Assembly (NCBI GenBank): GCA_963833585.1
Contig: CAWHYF010000003.1
Coordinates: 186,001 to 250,000, forward strand
Length of the DNA stretch: 64,000 bases
From: Bog-756 sp963833585
GTDB taxonomy: Bacteria; Actinomycetota; Acidimicrobiia; Acidimicrobiales; RAAP-2
Direction of reading: 5' to 3'
Numbering within the stretch: position 1 is the stretch's first letter; each line of letters begins with the position of its first letter. The notes below the pieces were generated by a model. That model was not told the DNA's origin. It searched no databases and saw only the letters and a program-made list of their open reading frames with translations. Shown here one piece after another: positions 1 to 9,645 of this stretch. Both the position numbers and the translations under genes were made by a program.

Positions 1-396
1 GATCCGGGCCCCCTGGGGATCGGCCTTGAATGCGTCGACCATGGGCTTTATGGAGCGCTCGACGATGTTGTCCGCCAGCATGACCAGCACCGGTGCACCG
101 TCGACGAAGCGTGCGGCCAGCCCCAGGGCCTCGGCGATCCCGCCGGGCCGGTCCTGATAGCCGTAGCTGAGCCGGTCGATCCCGAACTCCTGCCCATTGC
201 CGAGCAGGCGCAGGAACTCGCCGGCGTGGGTCCCACCGGTGACCAGCATGATCTCGGTGATCTCGGCGTTGACCAGCGCCTCGATGCCCCAGTTGATCAT
301 GGGCCGGTCGTAGATCGGCAGTAGGTGCTTGTTGGTGATCCGGGTGAGAGGATGCAGCCGGGAGCCGGTGCCCCCGGCGAGGATGACGCCCTTCAT
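1..396 (-). CDS. Sugar-phosphate nucleotidyltransferase (RmlA-like), 3' end cut by window
   Basis: The N-terminal 132 residues of a nucleotidyltransferase that activates a sugar 1-phosphate with an NTP, most likely glucose-1-phosphate with dTTP. The start MKGVILAGGTGSRLHPLT carries the glycine-rich NTP-binding signature. It is followed by NKHLLPIYDRPMI and the VMLADNI segment that normally holds the metal-binding aspartate. The HLLPIYDRPMI/GGTHAGEFLRLLGNG pattern resembles the RmlA-related subgroup seen next to envelope genes. The ATG is at 396 and the gene follows the serine hydrolase by 30 bp. The matching rmlB and rmlD lie at 42-44 kb, so a dTDP-rhamnose role is plausible. Substrate is inferred, since the C-terminal half is not in view. 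Confidence 0.85.
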   Translation of the reverse strand, partial: MKGVILAGGTGSRLHPLTRITNKHLLPIYDRPMINWGIEALVNAEITEIMLVTGGTHAGEFLRLLGNGQEFGIDRLSYGYQDRPGGIAEALGLAARFVDGAPVLVMLADNIVERSIKPMVDAFKADPQGARI

Positions 397-426
397 CTGG
401 CGCAGCCTAGACGTGAAGGAGGCCGT

Positions 427-1353
427 TCACCGGGCTGGGCCGGGGCCGGGTCGCTCCGCCGTTCCCGGCGGCGGGGCCGACAGGGCCAGCTCGGCCAGCA
501 CCGAATCGGCCAGATCCGGCCACGCCTGGGCCGCCCACGGCCCGAACGGGCGGTCCGCGAGTCCGACACAGGCGGCCCCGGCCACCGGGTCGACCCACAG
601 GAAGCAGCCGCTGCGGCCGAAGTGGCCGAATGTGGCGGGGGAATTGGTCGTGCCGGTCCAGTGGGGCCGCTTGACCCCCCGGATCTCCACGCCGAGACCC
701 CAGTCGCAGGGATCGAAACGTCCGAACCCGGGGAGGACTCCGGCCGTGCCCGGGAAGTGGACCGAGGTGGCCAAGCGGTGGGTCCCTGGCGCCACCAAGG
801 TGGGCACGGCCCACTCTGCGGCCAGGACGGCCAGGTCGACCAGGGGTCCGACCAGTCCGGCGGCGGCCGGACCCCCGGACGCCTCGGGGTCGAACCTGGT
901 GCCGGTCATACCCAGGGGGCCGAGCACCGCCTGGCCCAGGTATTCGGTGAACGGGAGTCCGGATCGGGAGGCCACCAGATCCCCCAGCCAGCGATATCCG
1001 GCGTTGGAGTAGATCCTCCGGGTCCCCGGCGCGGCGAGAGCCGGGCCTCCGTCTGGCCCGAGTCCCGAGGAGTGGGCCAGCAGGTGGCGCACCGTGCTAC
1101 CCGGGGGCCCGGCTGCGTCGTCGAACGAGAGGGTCCCCTCTTCCACCGCCACGAGGACGGCGAGAGCGGTGGCCGGCTTGGTCACCGAGGCCCACGCCAA
1201 CGGGTGGTCGGCGGCCCCGACGGTCTCCAGCTGCCCGGCCGCACCGTCCGGCCCGATCCCCAGGGAGTCCCACGGGCGACCGAAACGGCGCACGGCCACG
1301 GCGGCCCGGTCGACCGGCCACGCCCTCACCCTCTCCAGTGAGTCCAGCGGCAC
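427..1353 (-). CDS. Serine hydrolase of the beta-lactamase/esterase (PF00144) family
   Basis: A 308-residue penicillin-binding-protein-like hydrolase. The family triad is visible: SVTK (S-x-x-K, nucleophile and general base) around residue 50, YSN in IYSNAGYRWLG, and HFGRSG near the C-terminus as the HxG-type motif. No signal peptide or membrane helix is evident, so it may be a cytoplasmic esterase/amidase rather than an antibiotic-degrading enzyme. I place the start at the GTG reading VPLDSLERV (1353), 32 bp after the ftsX stop. A much longer open frame continues upstream to 1908, but that part is antisense shadow over ftsX. The reaction is unknown. The family includes esterases, D-aminopeptidases and inactive homologues. 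Confidence 0.8.
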   Translation of the reverse strand: MPLDSLERVRAWPVDRAAVAVRRFGRPWDSLGIGPDGAAGQLETVGAADHPLAWASVTKPATALAVLVAVEEGTLSFDDAAGPPGSTVRHLLAHSSGLGPDGGPALAAPGTRRIYSNAGYRWLGDLVASRSGLPFTEYLGQAVLGPLGMTGTRFDPEASGGPAAAGLVGPLVDLAVLAAEWAVPTLVAPGTHRLATSVHFPGTAGVLPGFGRFDPCDWGLGVEIRGVKRPHWTGTTNSPATFGHFGRSGCFLWVDPVAGAACVGLADRPFGPWAAQAWPDLADSVLAELALSAPPPGTAERPGPGPAR

Positions 1354-1385
1354 CGGCTGTCCGTCGCGCCTACCCGGCCCGGCGG

Positions 1386-2276
1386 TCAGACGTCGAGGAA
1401 GCGCCGCACGGCGAAGGCCGAGCCGACCACCCCGACCACCACGCCCACCACGGCCACGAGGATGCAGGTGCCGGCCACCTCCCAACCCCCCAGGGACATC
1501 TGGGCGATGATGTTGCCCTGGTTGGCCGCCGTCTTCGTGGTGTCCAGGCCGATACCGAAGTAGAGCGACAGGACGACCAGCACCGCCACGCCCGCACCGG
1601 CCAACCCCTGGATGAGCCCCTCCGCCATGAACGGCAGCCGGATGAACCAGTTGGTGGCCCCGACCAGCTTCATGACCGACACCTCCCGGCGCCGGGCGAA
1701 GATGGCCATACGGATGGTGTTGAGGATGAGCACCGAGGCGGAGAGCAGCAAGACCACCGCCACGGACAGAAATACCCACTGGAGGATGCGGATCACGCTC
1801 TGCATGGTCTTGATCTGCTGGCCCGGGTACTTGACCGAGGCCACACCGGCCTTCCCGGTGAACTGCTGGTAGACCGCCGGGGCCTGCGACGGGTCGTTCA
1901 GGATGCAACGGTAGGACGAGGGGTAGTCGGCCTGGCTGGTGGCATCCAACTCGTCAGCCGGAAGGATGCCCTTGGCCTCGTTGTAGTCGTAGGCCTGGGA
2001 CCGGAAGGTGCAGTGCTTGATGTAGGGCGACTGGCCCAGTGCCGTACCGATGGACGAACCCAGTGTGGCCCCTGCCGTCGGTTTCACCCACACGATGGCC
2101 TGCACACCGTTCTGCCACTGCACGGTGGCCTTGGAGGCACCCTGCTTCAGCAGGAGCGACGAGCCCACCAGGGCCAGGGACACCGCCACCGTCAGGATCG
2201 CCGCCACCGTCATGAGGCGGTTGCGCCAGAGATTGGTCGCGGCCTCTTTCGAGACGTAGCCGGCCGAGACTGGCAT
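1386..2276 (-). CDS. ftsX: Cell division ABC transporter permease FtsX
   Basis: A 296-residue membrane component of FtsEX, which couples the divisome to extracellular peptidoglycan hydrolases. The topology matches the family: one N-terminal helix (LMTVAAILTVAVSLALVGSS), a large extracellular loop of about 120 residues, then three C-terminal helices (around WVFLSVAVVLLLSASVL, GLAGAGVAVLVVLSLYF and LVAVVGVVVGVVGSAFAV). The cytoplasmic segment REVSVMKLVGATNWFIRLPF between helices two and three is the characteristic coupling region. Its ATG shares one base with the ftsE stop (TGATG), so the two are translationally coupled. Length and order are standard for actinobacterial ftsEX. Confidence 0.97.
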   Translation of the reverse strand: MPVSAGYVSKEAATNLWRNRLMTVAAILTVAVSLALVGSSLLLKQGASKATVQWQNGVQAIVWVKPTAGATLGSSIGTALGQSPYIKHCTFRSQAYDYNEAKGILPADELDATSQADYPSSYRCILNDPSQAPAVYQQFTGKAGVASVKYPGQQIKTMQSVIRILQWVFLSVAVVLLLSASVLILNTIRMAIFARRREVSVMKLVGATNWFIRLPFMAEGLIQGLAGAGVAVLVVLSLYFGIGLDTTKTAANQGNIIAQMSLGGWEVAGTCILVAVVGVVVGVVGSAFAVRRFLDV

Positions 2277-3067
2277 CAGGTACGGGCGGCGAAGCTGTCG
2301 GGCAGGTCGGCGGGCGCCAGACCGGGCGGCGCCTGCTCGGCCATGGTGCCGGTGGGCGAACCGGCACCCGCCGCGGCGACGGCGCTGTCGATGCCGTAGA
2401 CGCCGTGCGCCTGATCTCGCACCAGCATGCCTCGATCGAGCTCGATCACCCGTCGACGCATCTGGTCGACCATACCGGCGTCGTGGGTGGCGATGATCAC
2501 CGTGGTGCCGGTGCGGTTGATCCGGTCCAGGAGCTTCATGATCCCGAGGCTGGTGGTGGGGTCGAGGTTGCCGGTCGGCTCGTCGGCCAACAGGATGAGC
2601 GGCCGGTTGACGAAGGCCCGGGCCACTGCCACCCGCTGCTGTTCACCACCGGACAGTTCATGGGGGAGGTTGTCCCGCTTCTTGGTCAGGCCCACCAGGT
2701 CCAGAACCTGGGGGACCTGGGTGGCGATGACGTGTTTGGGCCGCCCGATCACCTCGAGCGCGAAGGCGACGTTCTCGAAGACGGTCTTGTTGGGGAGGAG
2801 GCGGAAGTCCTGGAAGACGCAGCCGATGTTGCGACGGAGGTAGGGGATCCGCCATTTGGCCAGATGGCCGATCTCCTTGCCCGCCTCCCAGATCCGACCG
2901 GAATTGGGCACCTCCTCCCGGAGCAGGAGACGGATGAAGGTCGTCTTGCCCGACCCGGACGGCCCGACCAGAAAGACGAACTCGCCTTTGTCGATCTCCA
3001 CCGTGCAGTCTCGGAGGGCCACCGTCGAACCCTTGTACGTCTTGGTCACGTTCTGGAACTTGATCAT
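2276..3067 (-). CDS. ftsE: Cell division ATP-binding protein FtsE
   Basis: A 263-residue ABC ATPase that partners FtsX at the septum. It shows Walker A GPSGSGKTT near residue 38, the Q-loop region CVFQDFRLLPNKTVFENV, the signature LSGGEQQR, Walker B LLADEPTGNLDP and the switch histidine in IIATHD. The C-terminus is about 35 residues longer than a minimal FtsE, with an Ala/Pro-rich extension (AVAAAGAGSPTGTMAEQ onwards). The ATG at 3067 has a GAGG-type ribosome-binding site. It lies downstream of prfB in the same direction with a 179-bp gap that contains a possible promoter. Confidence 0.97.
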   Translation of the reverse strand: MIKFQNVTKTYKGSTVALRDCTVEIDKGEFVFLVGPSGSGKTTFIRLLLREEVPNSGRIWEAGKEIGHLAKWRIPYLRRNIGCVFQDFRLLPNKTVFENVAFALEVIGRPKHVIATQVPQVLDLVGLTKKRDNLPHELSGGEQQRVAVARAFVNRPLILLADEPTGNLDPTTSLGIMKLLDRINRTGTTVIIATHDAGMVDQMRRRVIELDRGMLVRDQAHGVYGIDSAVAAAGAGSPTGTMAEQAPPGLAPADLPDSFAART

Positions 3068-3096
3068 GTGGAAGACCTCGGAATCGACGCGACAAA

Positions 3097-3126
3097 TGTG
3101 TAGAGCGGGGTTTCCATTCCGCGCAA
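3097..3126 (-). promoter_or_regulatory. Possible sigma-70-type promoter for ftsEX
   Basis: Read on the minus strand, TTGCGC (3126-3121) is followed after 18 bp by TACACA (3102-3097), about 30 bp before the ftsE ATG. It is the only AT-rich spot in the prfB-ftsE gap (3068-3246). The match is moderate and the call rests on position plus consensus likeness only. Confidence 0.35.
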
Positions 3127-3246
3127 TGCTACCCGCACCTGTCGGTCCGGTTGGGTCACCCCCCTGACCTCCGCCGACGCGCTGTCAAGCACGGGACGCG
3201 GGCGCACTCGCACATCGAGCCCTGGCCCGGCGTCGGATGGGGGCCC

Positions 3247-4407
<1,161 letters not shown>

Positions 4408-4408
4408 C

Positions 4409-7183
4409 TCAGTTGGCGCCGTGGCAGAGCTTGAACTTCTTGCCGCTCCCGCACCAGCACGGCTCGTTGCGGCCGAGCTTCTCGCGGTCGGACTTCACGA
4501 TGGGGAGCTGGGTCTCGCCGTCCTCGGTCAGGCGGTTGGTGACCCCTCCCTGGGCTCCGTTGCCGCCCGGGAGTCCGGCGATGGCGGCCGCCTCCTCCAG
4601 CTCCGCCGGACTGGCCGCGGCGAAGGCGGCGGTGATGGCCCCGTCCCCCTGCACCGGGTCGTCGGCCGCCAGGTAGTTGGCCCGGTCGAGGTCGGGCTCG
4701 GGAGCCGGCTCGGCTAGCACCTGGACGTGGAACACGTAGCGCAGGTAGTCGTCCCCGATGCCCTCCATGAGCTTGCCGAACATGGCGAAGCCCTCACGCT
4801 GGTAGGCCACCAGCGGGTCCTGGTTGCCCATGGCCCGCAGGTTGATCCCCTCGCGGAGATAGTCCATCTCCGCCAGATGGTCCTGCCACCGCTGGTCGAT
4901 GATCTGAAGCATGATGTCCCGCTCGAGCTGCCGGGCCGTCTCCTCACCACCGGGGATGGTCTCGTCCCGTTCGGCGTACTGGTCGAGGGCCTCGGTGAGG
5001 ATGCTCTCGGTCACCTGCCCGACTGTGGTCGCCCCGGCCAGGTCCTCCGCCACGAACTTGGTCGGGTAGTACTGGGTGATCTCCGTGACGAGGCCCGGGA
5101 GATCCCACTCCTCGGGGTACTCCGACGGGCAGGAGGAGGCCACCACCGCGGTCATCGTGGATTCGAGCAGCTCAATGGTCTCCTCTCGGAGGTCCTCGCC
5201 CTCGATGATCTGGTAGCGGCGCCGGTAGATCACCTTGCGCTGCTCGTTCATGACGTCGTCGTACTTGAGGACGTCCTTCCGGGACTCCGCATTGCGGCCC
5301 TCGACCGTGTTCTGCGCCCGCTCGATGGCCTTGGTCACCATCTTCGCCTCGATCGGCACCTCGTCGGGAAGGGCCCGGCCCATCACCCAGTTCATGGCGC
5401 CGGTGGCGAAGAGCCGCATCAGGTCGTCCTCGAGGGACAGGAAGAAGCGGCTCTCGCCCGGATCCCCTTGCCGGCCCGACCGGCCCCGGAGCTGGTTGTC
5501 GATCCGGCGGCTCTCGTGCCGTTCGCTGCCCAGCACGTAGAGCCCGCCGAGCTTCCGGACCTCCTCGCCCTCCCGGCGGCAGATCTCGTCGAACTCGGCC
5601 TGGATCTGGGACAGGGCCGCCTGACCCTCCTCGGTGGCCAGGTCGACCCCCTGGGCGGTCGCCTCCCGGGTGGCCAGACCTTCGGGATTGCCGCCGAGGA
5701 TGATGTCGACACCGCGGCCCGCCATGTTGGTGGCCACGGTCACCGCGCCGACCCGGCCCGCCTGGGCCACGATCTCCGCCTCCCGGAAGTGCTGTTTGGC
5801 GTTGAGGACCTCGTGGGGGATGCCCTTTTTCTCCAGCAGTCTCGAGAGGTGCTCGGACTTGGACACCGAGGCCGTTCCCACCAGCACCGGCTGGCCGGCG
5901 GCGTGCCGTTCGGTGATGTCCTCCACCACGGCGTTGAACTTGGCCTCCTCCGACTTGTAGATCAGATCGGGGTTGTCCTCCCGGATGAGGGGCATGTTGG
6001 TCGGGATGGGCACCACCGGGAGTTCGTAGGTGTTGGCGAACTCCGAGGCCTCGGTCTCCGCCGTGCCCGTCATGCCGGACAGCTTGGTATAGAGGCGGAA
6101 GTAGTTCTGCAGGGTGACGGTGGCCCAGGTGTGGTTCTCCTCCTTGATCCTGACCCGTTCCTTGGCCTCCACCGCCTGGTGCAGGCCGTCCGACCAGCGC
6201 CGCCCATCGAGGGTCCGGCCGGTGAACTCGTCGACGATCTTCACCTCGCCTTGGGCCACCAGGTAGTCCTTGTCCCGTCGATAGAGCTCCTTGGCGTACA
6301 GGGCCTGGGTCAGGTGGTGCACGTAGTTGACGGATACGGCGTCATAGAGGTTCCCGACGCCGAGCTGCTTCTCCACCTTCTCGATGCCCGACTCGGTCGG
6401 GACCACGATGCGTTTCTCCTCGTCGACCTCGTAGTCCTGCTCGGCCCGCAAGGTACGGACGATTCCGGCGAACTGGTAGTAGAGCTGGGCCGACTCTGCG
6501 GCGGGACCGGAGATGATCAGCGGCGTCCGGGCCTCGTCGATCAGGATGGAGTCGACCTCGTCCACGATGGCGAAGGGGTGGCCCCGTTGGACCATGGCGT
6601 CCTGGGAGCGGGCCATGTTGTCGCGGAGGTAGTCGAACCCGAACTCGGTGTTGGTCCCGTAGGTGAGGTCGGCCCCGTAGGCCTCACGCTTGGCCACGGG
6701 ATCGTCGATGTCGGGTCCGACCCGGCCCACGGTCAACCCGAGGAACCGGTGGAGCTGTCCCATCCACTCCGAGTCCCGTGTCGCCAGGTAGTCGTTGACC
6801 GTGACGATGTGGACCCCGTTGCCCTCGAGGGCGTTGAGGTAGACCGGCAGGGTGGAGACCAGGGTCTTGCCCTCGCCGGTCTTCATCTCGGCGATCCACC
6901 CGAAGTGGAGGGCCATCCCGCCCATCAGCTGGGCGTCGAAATGGCGCTGACCCAGCACCCGCCACGCCGCCTCCCGGACCAGGGCGAACGCCTCCACCAG
7001 CAGATCCTCGAGGCTCTCCCCGTTTTCGAGGCGCTGGCGGAACCCCGGGGTGAGGGCGGCCAACTCATCGTCGGAACGGGCCTCCATCTCGGGCTCGAGG
7101 GCGTTGACCAGCGGCACCAACTCGGCCAGCCGACGGACCTTCTTCCCCTCACCGGCACGGAGGACTTTCGTGAGCACGCTCAT
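4409..7183 (-). CDS. secA: Preprotein translocase ATPase SecA
   Basis: A 924-residue motor of the Sec export pathway. Visible landmarks are MKTGEGKTLVS (Walker A, about residue 100), the VDEVDSILIDEARTPLIISGP block (Walker B/DEAD equivalent), TGTAE in SGMTGTAETEASEF, and NMAGRGVDIILGG with RGRSGRQGDPG (helicase motifs V and VI). At the extreme C-terminus is a zinc-binding SEC-C tail, RNEPCWCGSGKKFKLCHG, with C-x-C...C-H ligands. The canonical housekeeping form is indicated by its full length and SEC-C tail. It lies 86 bp downstream of hpf, a very common order, and couples to prfB below. Confidence 0.98.
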   Translation of the reverse strand: MSVLTKVLRAGEGKKVRRLAELVPLVNALEPEMEARSDDELAALTPGFRQRLENGESLEDLLVEAFALVREAAWRVLGQRHFDAQLMGGMALHFGWIAEMKTGEGKTLVSTLPVYLNALEGNGVHIVTVNDYLATRDSEWMGQLHRFLGLTVGRVGPDIDDPVAKREAYGADLTYGTNTEFGFDYLRDNMARSQDAMVQRGHPFAIVDEVDSILIDEARTPLIISGPAAESAQLYYQFAGIVRTLRAEQDYEVDEEKRIVVPTESGIEKVEKQLGVGNLYDAVSVNYVHHLTQALYAKELYRRDKDYLVAQGEVKIVDEFTGRTLDGRRWSDGLHQAVEAKERVRIKEENHTWATVTLQNYFRLYTKLSGMTGTAETEASEFANTYELPVVPIPTNMPLIREDNPDLIYKSEEAKFNAVVEDITERHAAGQPVLVGTASVSKSEHLSRLLEKKGIPHEVLNAKQHFREAEIVAQAGRVGAVTVATNMAGRGVDIILGGNPEGLATREATAQGVDLATEEGQAALSQIQAEFDEICRREGEEVRKLGGLYVLGSERHESRRIDNQLRGRSGRQGDPGESRFFLSLEDDLMRLFATGAMNWVMGRALPDEVPIEAKMVTKAIERAQNTVEGRNAESRKDVLKYDDVMNEQRKVIYRRRYQIIEGEDLREETIELLESTMTAVVASSCPSEYPEEWDLPGLVTEITQYYPTKFVAEDLAGATTVGQVTESILTEALDQYAERDETIPGGEETARQLERDIMLQIIDQRWQDHLAEMDYLREGINLRAMGNQDPLVAYQREGFAMFGKLMEGIGDDYLRYVFHVQVLAEPAPEPDLDRANYLAADDPVQGDGAITAAFAAASPAELEEAAAIAGLPGGNGAQGGVTNRLTEDGETQLPIVKSDREKLGRNEPCWCGSGKKFKLCHGAN

Positions 7184-7269
7184 GGGCCACTCACTCTACC
7201 GTCGGACCTCTCGGGTCTTGGTCGCTTTCCCGTCGCCGACGCTCCCCGGCCTGGGACCCCCGGGGGCCC

Positions 7270-7635
7270 TCAGGCGGTGCGCACCTTCTCCCGGAGCACG
7301 AACACCGAATTGGCCGGCCGGCGGCGGGGGTGGGTCCGAGCCACCAGGCGGCCCTTGGTCTTCTCCAACTGGTGCTCGAGCTTCTCGACCACCAGGTCCA
7401 CGGCGGCCAGCGGCACCGGGGCCGCCGCCCGGGCCCGAATGGTCCGGCCGTGCCCGACGATGATCACCTCGCAGCGCTCCCGATCGGCGATCCTCGGATT
7501 GTGCTCCTCCGAGAAGTGGACCTCGGCGCCCTCGAGGCCTGGGCAGAGGTGTCCGAGCCGACCCACCTTCTCCCGGGTCAGGGCCCTCACTTCGTCCGAC
7601 ACGATCCTTCTGCCGTAGGCAATGACAACGTCCAC
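7270..7635 (-). CDS. hpf: Ribosome hibernation promoting factor (short HPF/RaiA family)
   Basis: A 121-residue S30AE-family protein that binds the 30S decoding region and silences ribosomes in stationary phase. The sequence VDVVIAYGRRIVSDEVRALTREKVGRL and the basic helix VDLVVEKLEHQLEKTKGRL are typical. The start is the GTG at 7635, preceded by GGAGGCG, although an open frame continues upstream to 7794. The protein stops after the S30AE domain, so it lacks the C-terminal dimerisation domain of the long HPF common in actinobacteria. It is immediately upstream of secA, and the long untranslated stretch in front of it is described separately. Confidence 0.9.
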   Translation of the reverse strand: MDVVIAYGRRIVSDEVRALTREKVGRLGHLCPGLEGAEVHFSEEHNPRIADRERCEVIIVGHGRTIRARAAAPVPLAAVDLVVEKLEHQLEKTKGRLVARTHPRRRPANSVFVLREKVRTA

Positions 7636-7849
7636 TTGCTCGCCTCCATGGTTTCGGTGTTCGGGAACTACCGCTGCGGTCTGCCGGTCCTCCTGATCGG
7701 TCCTCGGGATGGTGATGTGAGCTGCGGGCGGCTGACCTGGTCTTTGACCCCACACTCGCCTGCCGGGGGCGTAGCGACCCGGATCCGGCGGCATCGACCG
7801 TGTCCGGTCGGTGGCCCTGCGGAGCCGTTGGATGGCCGCGTCGTCCCCT

Positions 7850-7996
7850 CTCCGCCCGTCCCCGACAGCCGGAGACGCGACGGGCAGGACTTACTCCTAA
7901 GCCGCACCATGCTCAGCAACCACGAGTTGCCTTACGTGGGTCGTTTCGCCTGCGACTGGCTTCGACTTGCAACCACAGACCCGCACGCAGCTCACG
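7850..7996 (-). ncRNA. Candidate structured RNA upstream of hpf (possible raiA-motif RNA)
   Basis: The interval 7636-8253 contains no credible gene, which is unusual here. On the minus strand it holds several nested stems. CCACG/CGTGG (7920-7924 with 7935-7939) has an alternative GCAAC/GTTGC pairing. CTTA-GGAG-TAAG lies at 7890-7901. A 7-bp GCCCGTC/GACGGGC stem joins 7854-7860 to 7879-7885 around an 18-nt loop. Base composition here is less extreme than in flanking genes, with A-containing unpaired stretches such as GCGAAACGACC. A large structured RNA called the raiA motif is known to occur upstream of raiA/hpf genes in Firmicutes and Actinobacteria. Position matches that class, but I cannot confirm the consensus. 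It could instead be an hpf leader with another role. The rest of 7997-8216 holds only a small hairpin (8166-8183). Confidence 0.4.
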
Positions 7997-8002
7997 AGAG
8001 CC

Positions 8003-8030
8003 AGTGTACGCCTCTCCGTCCCGAACGCCA
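8003..8030 (-). promoter_or_regulatory. Possible promoter for the hpf leader RNA
   Basis: On the minus strand a good -10 hexamer TACACT (8008-8003) lies 16 bp after a poor -35, TGGCGT (8030-8025). It would start transcription near 7996, giving an untranslated leader of about 360 nt before the hpf GTG. Only the -10 element is convincing. Confidence 0.3.
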
Positions 8031-8216
8031 GGGGTGCCCCGGCCCGTTCATCAGGTCGTCATGAGGCCGTCATCCGGTGGCAATACCGGGCCGCCGGGCC
8101 GCACGGCATGAGCCTCGCGGCGCGAAATACCTGCTCAGAGCGGTCTCATGTCGGACCCCACCCCCACGGCACCGAGGTGCCGTCGTTGACCCACCGGGGC
8201 GCCCCCAGCCGGGCAC

Positions 8217-8240
8217 GGCCCGCCGGACGGCCGGCGGGCC
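8217..8240 (-). terminator. Strong GC hairpin after the phosphosugar isomerase gene
   Basis: GGCCCGCCGG (8217-8226) pairs perfectly with CCGGCGGGCC (8231-8240) around a 4-nt loop, starting 14 bp past the stop at 8254. There is no U-tract, so this is either a GC-type terminator or an mRNA 3'-end stabiliser. A second, weaker hairpin (ACGGCAC/GTGCCGT, 8166-8183) follows. Confidence 0.5.
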
Positions 8241-8253
8241 GGAGGGCTCGTCG

Positions 8254-9336
8254 TCAGCCCGATCCCAGGGCCAGCTCCTGTTTGATCTCGTCGAGCACGG
8301 GGATCGGTCCGGGATCGACGCCCGCGTCGCCGGCCAGGTGGAGGGAGACGAAATCACCCATCAGGGCCAGGTCGAACAGCTGAGCCAGGTCGCCCTCGCC
8401 GGCGGCCCGGACCTCGATCACGTCGGCCACCACCTCTCGCAGGACGTCGACCACCAGATCGAACCGGCGGCTGACCTGGGGATGTTCGGCGTCGTGGCGC
8501 AAATTGACCAGGGTGATGAGCTGTCGGGTGGCGTCCCCGTGCTGGCCCCAACCGGCCACCTCGTTGTGACAGAGCTCCGGATAGACGTTGAAGAATGCCG
8601 GACTCTTGGCGTTCTCGTTGACCTGGGCCTTCCACCGCAGAGCGGCGGCACCGCCCAGGTCCCCGGAGCTGTGCACCAGAGGGATGGTCCGTCCGATCCG
8701 ACGCGCCACCTCCTCGGCCTGACTGCCGGGTCGGGTCAACTGGTCGCGACGGATCCGGAGCTGGGTCACGGCCTGGTCCACCCACTGGGTGGCCCCGGGG
8801 AACAGGCCGATCTCCTCCAGCAGCACGAGGGGCGGGACGGCCATGGCCCCGATGGCCGCCCGGGGCTGGGGGATGTCGGTGGGCACCGGCACCACCGGAA
8901 CGTTCCACTCGCCGGCCAGCTCCACCAGGGCCCCTCCACCGGCCACCACGATCAGCGAGGCTCCGGCCTCGAAGGCGCCGGTGGCGGCCTCCAGGGTCTC
9001 CTCGGTGTTGCCCGAGAAGGACATGGCGAACACCAACGAGCCGGTACCCACGTAGTCGGGGGGGACGTATCCCTTGACCACGGTGACCGGTACCGGCATG
9101 AACGGAGCGGCCGTGGCCACCAGCACGTCCCCCGCGATACCACTGCCGCCCATGCCGAGGACCACCACATTCTCGACCCGGTCGTGAGCGGGCAGGCCGG
9201 GCACCCCGCGGGCGGCGAACACCGCCTCGGCCACCTGTTCGGGGAGCCCGGTGGTGGCCGACCACATGTCGAGGCTGTCGACGCCCAGGGGCGACGGGTG
9301 GGTGGCGGGCGTCGAGGCGCGGCGGGCCGAGGTCAC
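8254..9336 (-). CDS. SIS-domain phosphoglucose/phosphomannose isomerase-like protein
   Basis: A 360-residue protein with two SIS (sugar isomerase) domains. GMGGSGIAGDVL (about residue 50) is the first phosphosugar-binding loop and FAMSFSGNTEETLEA the serine-rich one. HNEVAGWGQHGD in the C-terminal half carries the NE-containing motif of bifunctional phosphoglucose/phosphomannose isomerases. It would interconvert fructose-6-P with glucose-6-P and/or mannose-6-P. The GTG start (9336) overlaps the stop of the Trm112-like gene by four bases (GTGA), and phosphomannomutase is upstream, which supports GDP-mannose supply. Mycobacteria have a similar SIS protein beside their phosphomannomutase. Several such homologues have uncertain activity. 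Confidence 0.85.
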   Translation of the reverse strand: MTSARRASTPATHPSPLGVDSLDMWSATTGLPEQVAEAVFAARGVPGLPAHDRVENVVVLGMGGSGIAGDVLVATAAPFMPVPVTVVKGYVPPDYVGTGSLVFAMSFSGNTEETLEAATGAFEAGASLIVVAGGGALVELAGEWNVPVVPVPTDIPQPRAAIGAMAVPPLVLLEEIGLFPGATQWVDQAVTQLRIRRDQLTRPGSQAEEVARRIGRTIPLVHSSGDLGGAAALRWKAQVNENAKSPAFFNVYPELCHNEVAGWGQHGDATRQLITLVNLRHDAEHPQVSRRFDLVVDVLREVVADVIEVRAAGEGDLAQLFDLALMGDFVSLHLAGDAGVDPGPIPVLDEIKQELALGSG

Positions 9337-9578
9337 GAGGCGTTGGGCCTGCCGGTGGTGACAGCCCCGCCGGCGTCGGCCTTGGCCACCAGACGGTCGT
9401 GCTCGGCGGCGTCGACCCCGGTCGCCTCGTCGATCAACATCACCGGGATCCCGTCGCGCACCTCGTAGCTGCGGTGGAGGCGGGGATTGTAGAGGCGGTC
9501 CTCGTCGGCGAAGTACAACAGCGGCCCTTTGTCCTCGGGGCATGCCAGCACGTCGATGAGCAGTGGGTCGAGCGTCAC
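9333..9578 (-). CDS. Trm112-like/UPF0434 small protein
   Basis: An 81-residue protein starting VTLDPLLIDVLACPEDKGPLLYF. It carries the LACPxxKGPL motif and the YEVRDGIPVMLIDEA segment of the Trm112p-like (UPF0434/YcaR) family. Only one cysteine remains in the CP motif, as in many bacterial members, so zinc binding is doubtful. The true start is the GTG at 9578. An upstream extension to 9701 would run into the phosphomannomutase region. The family acts as methyltransferase activators in eukaryotes, while the bacterial role is not defined. It sits in an operon between phosphomannomutase and the SIS isomerase. Confidence 0.85.
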   Translation of the reverse strand: MTLDPLLIDVLACPEDKGPLLYFADEDRLYNPRLHRSYEVRDGIPVMLIDEATGVDAAEHDRLVAKADAGGAVTTGRPNAS

Positions 9579-9645
9579 GGTGCAGTCCTCTCTGATCGAT
9601 CTCGCAGGGGTTGGGGTCGGACCGTCCGACCTGGGTGGCCCACCG

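Noticed and set aside
4727..7618. Long plus-strand open frame of about 960 codons
   Set aside because: Antisense shadow of secA, which is unambiguous; high GC content creates long spurious frames.
7861..8010. tmRNA or tRNA in the gap upstream of hpf
   Set aside because: No CCA end, T-arm GTTCGA, tag-peptide frame or acceptor stem could be built on either strand.
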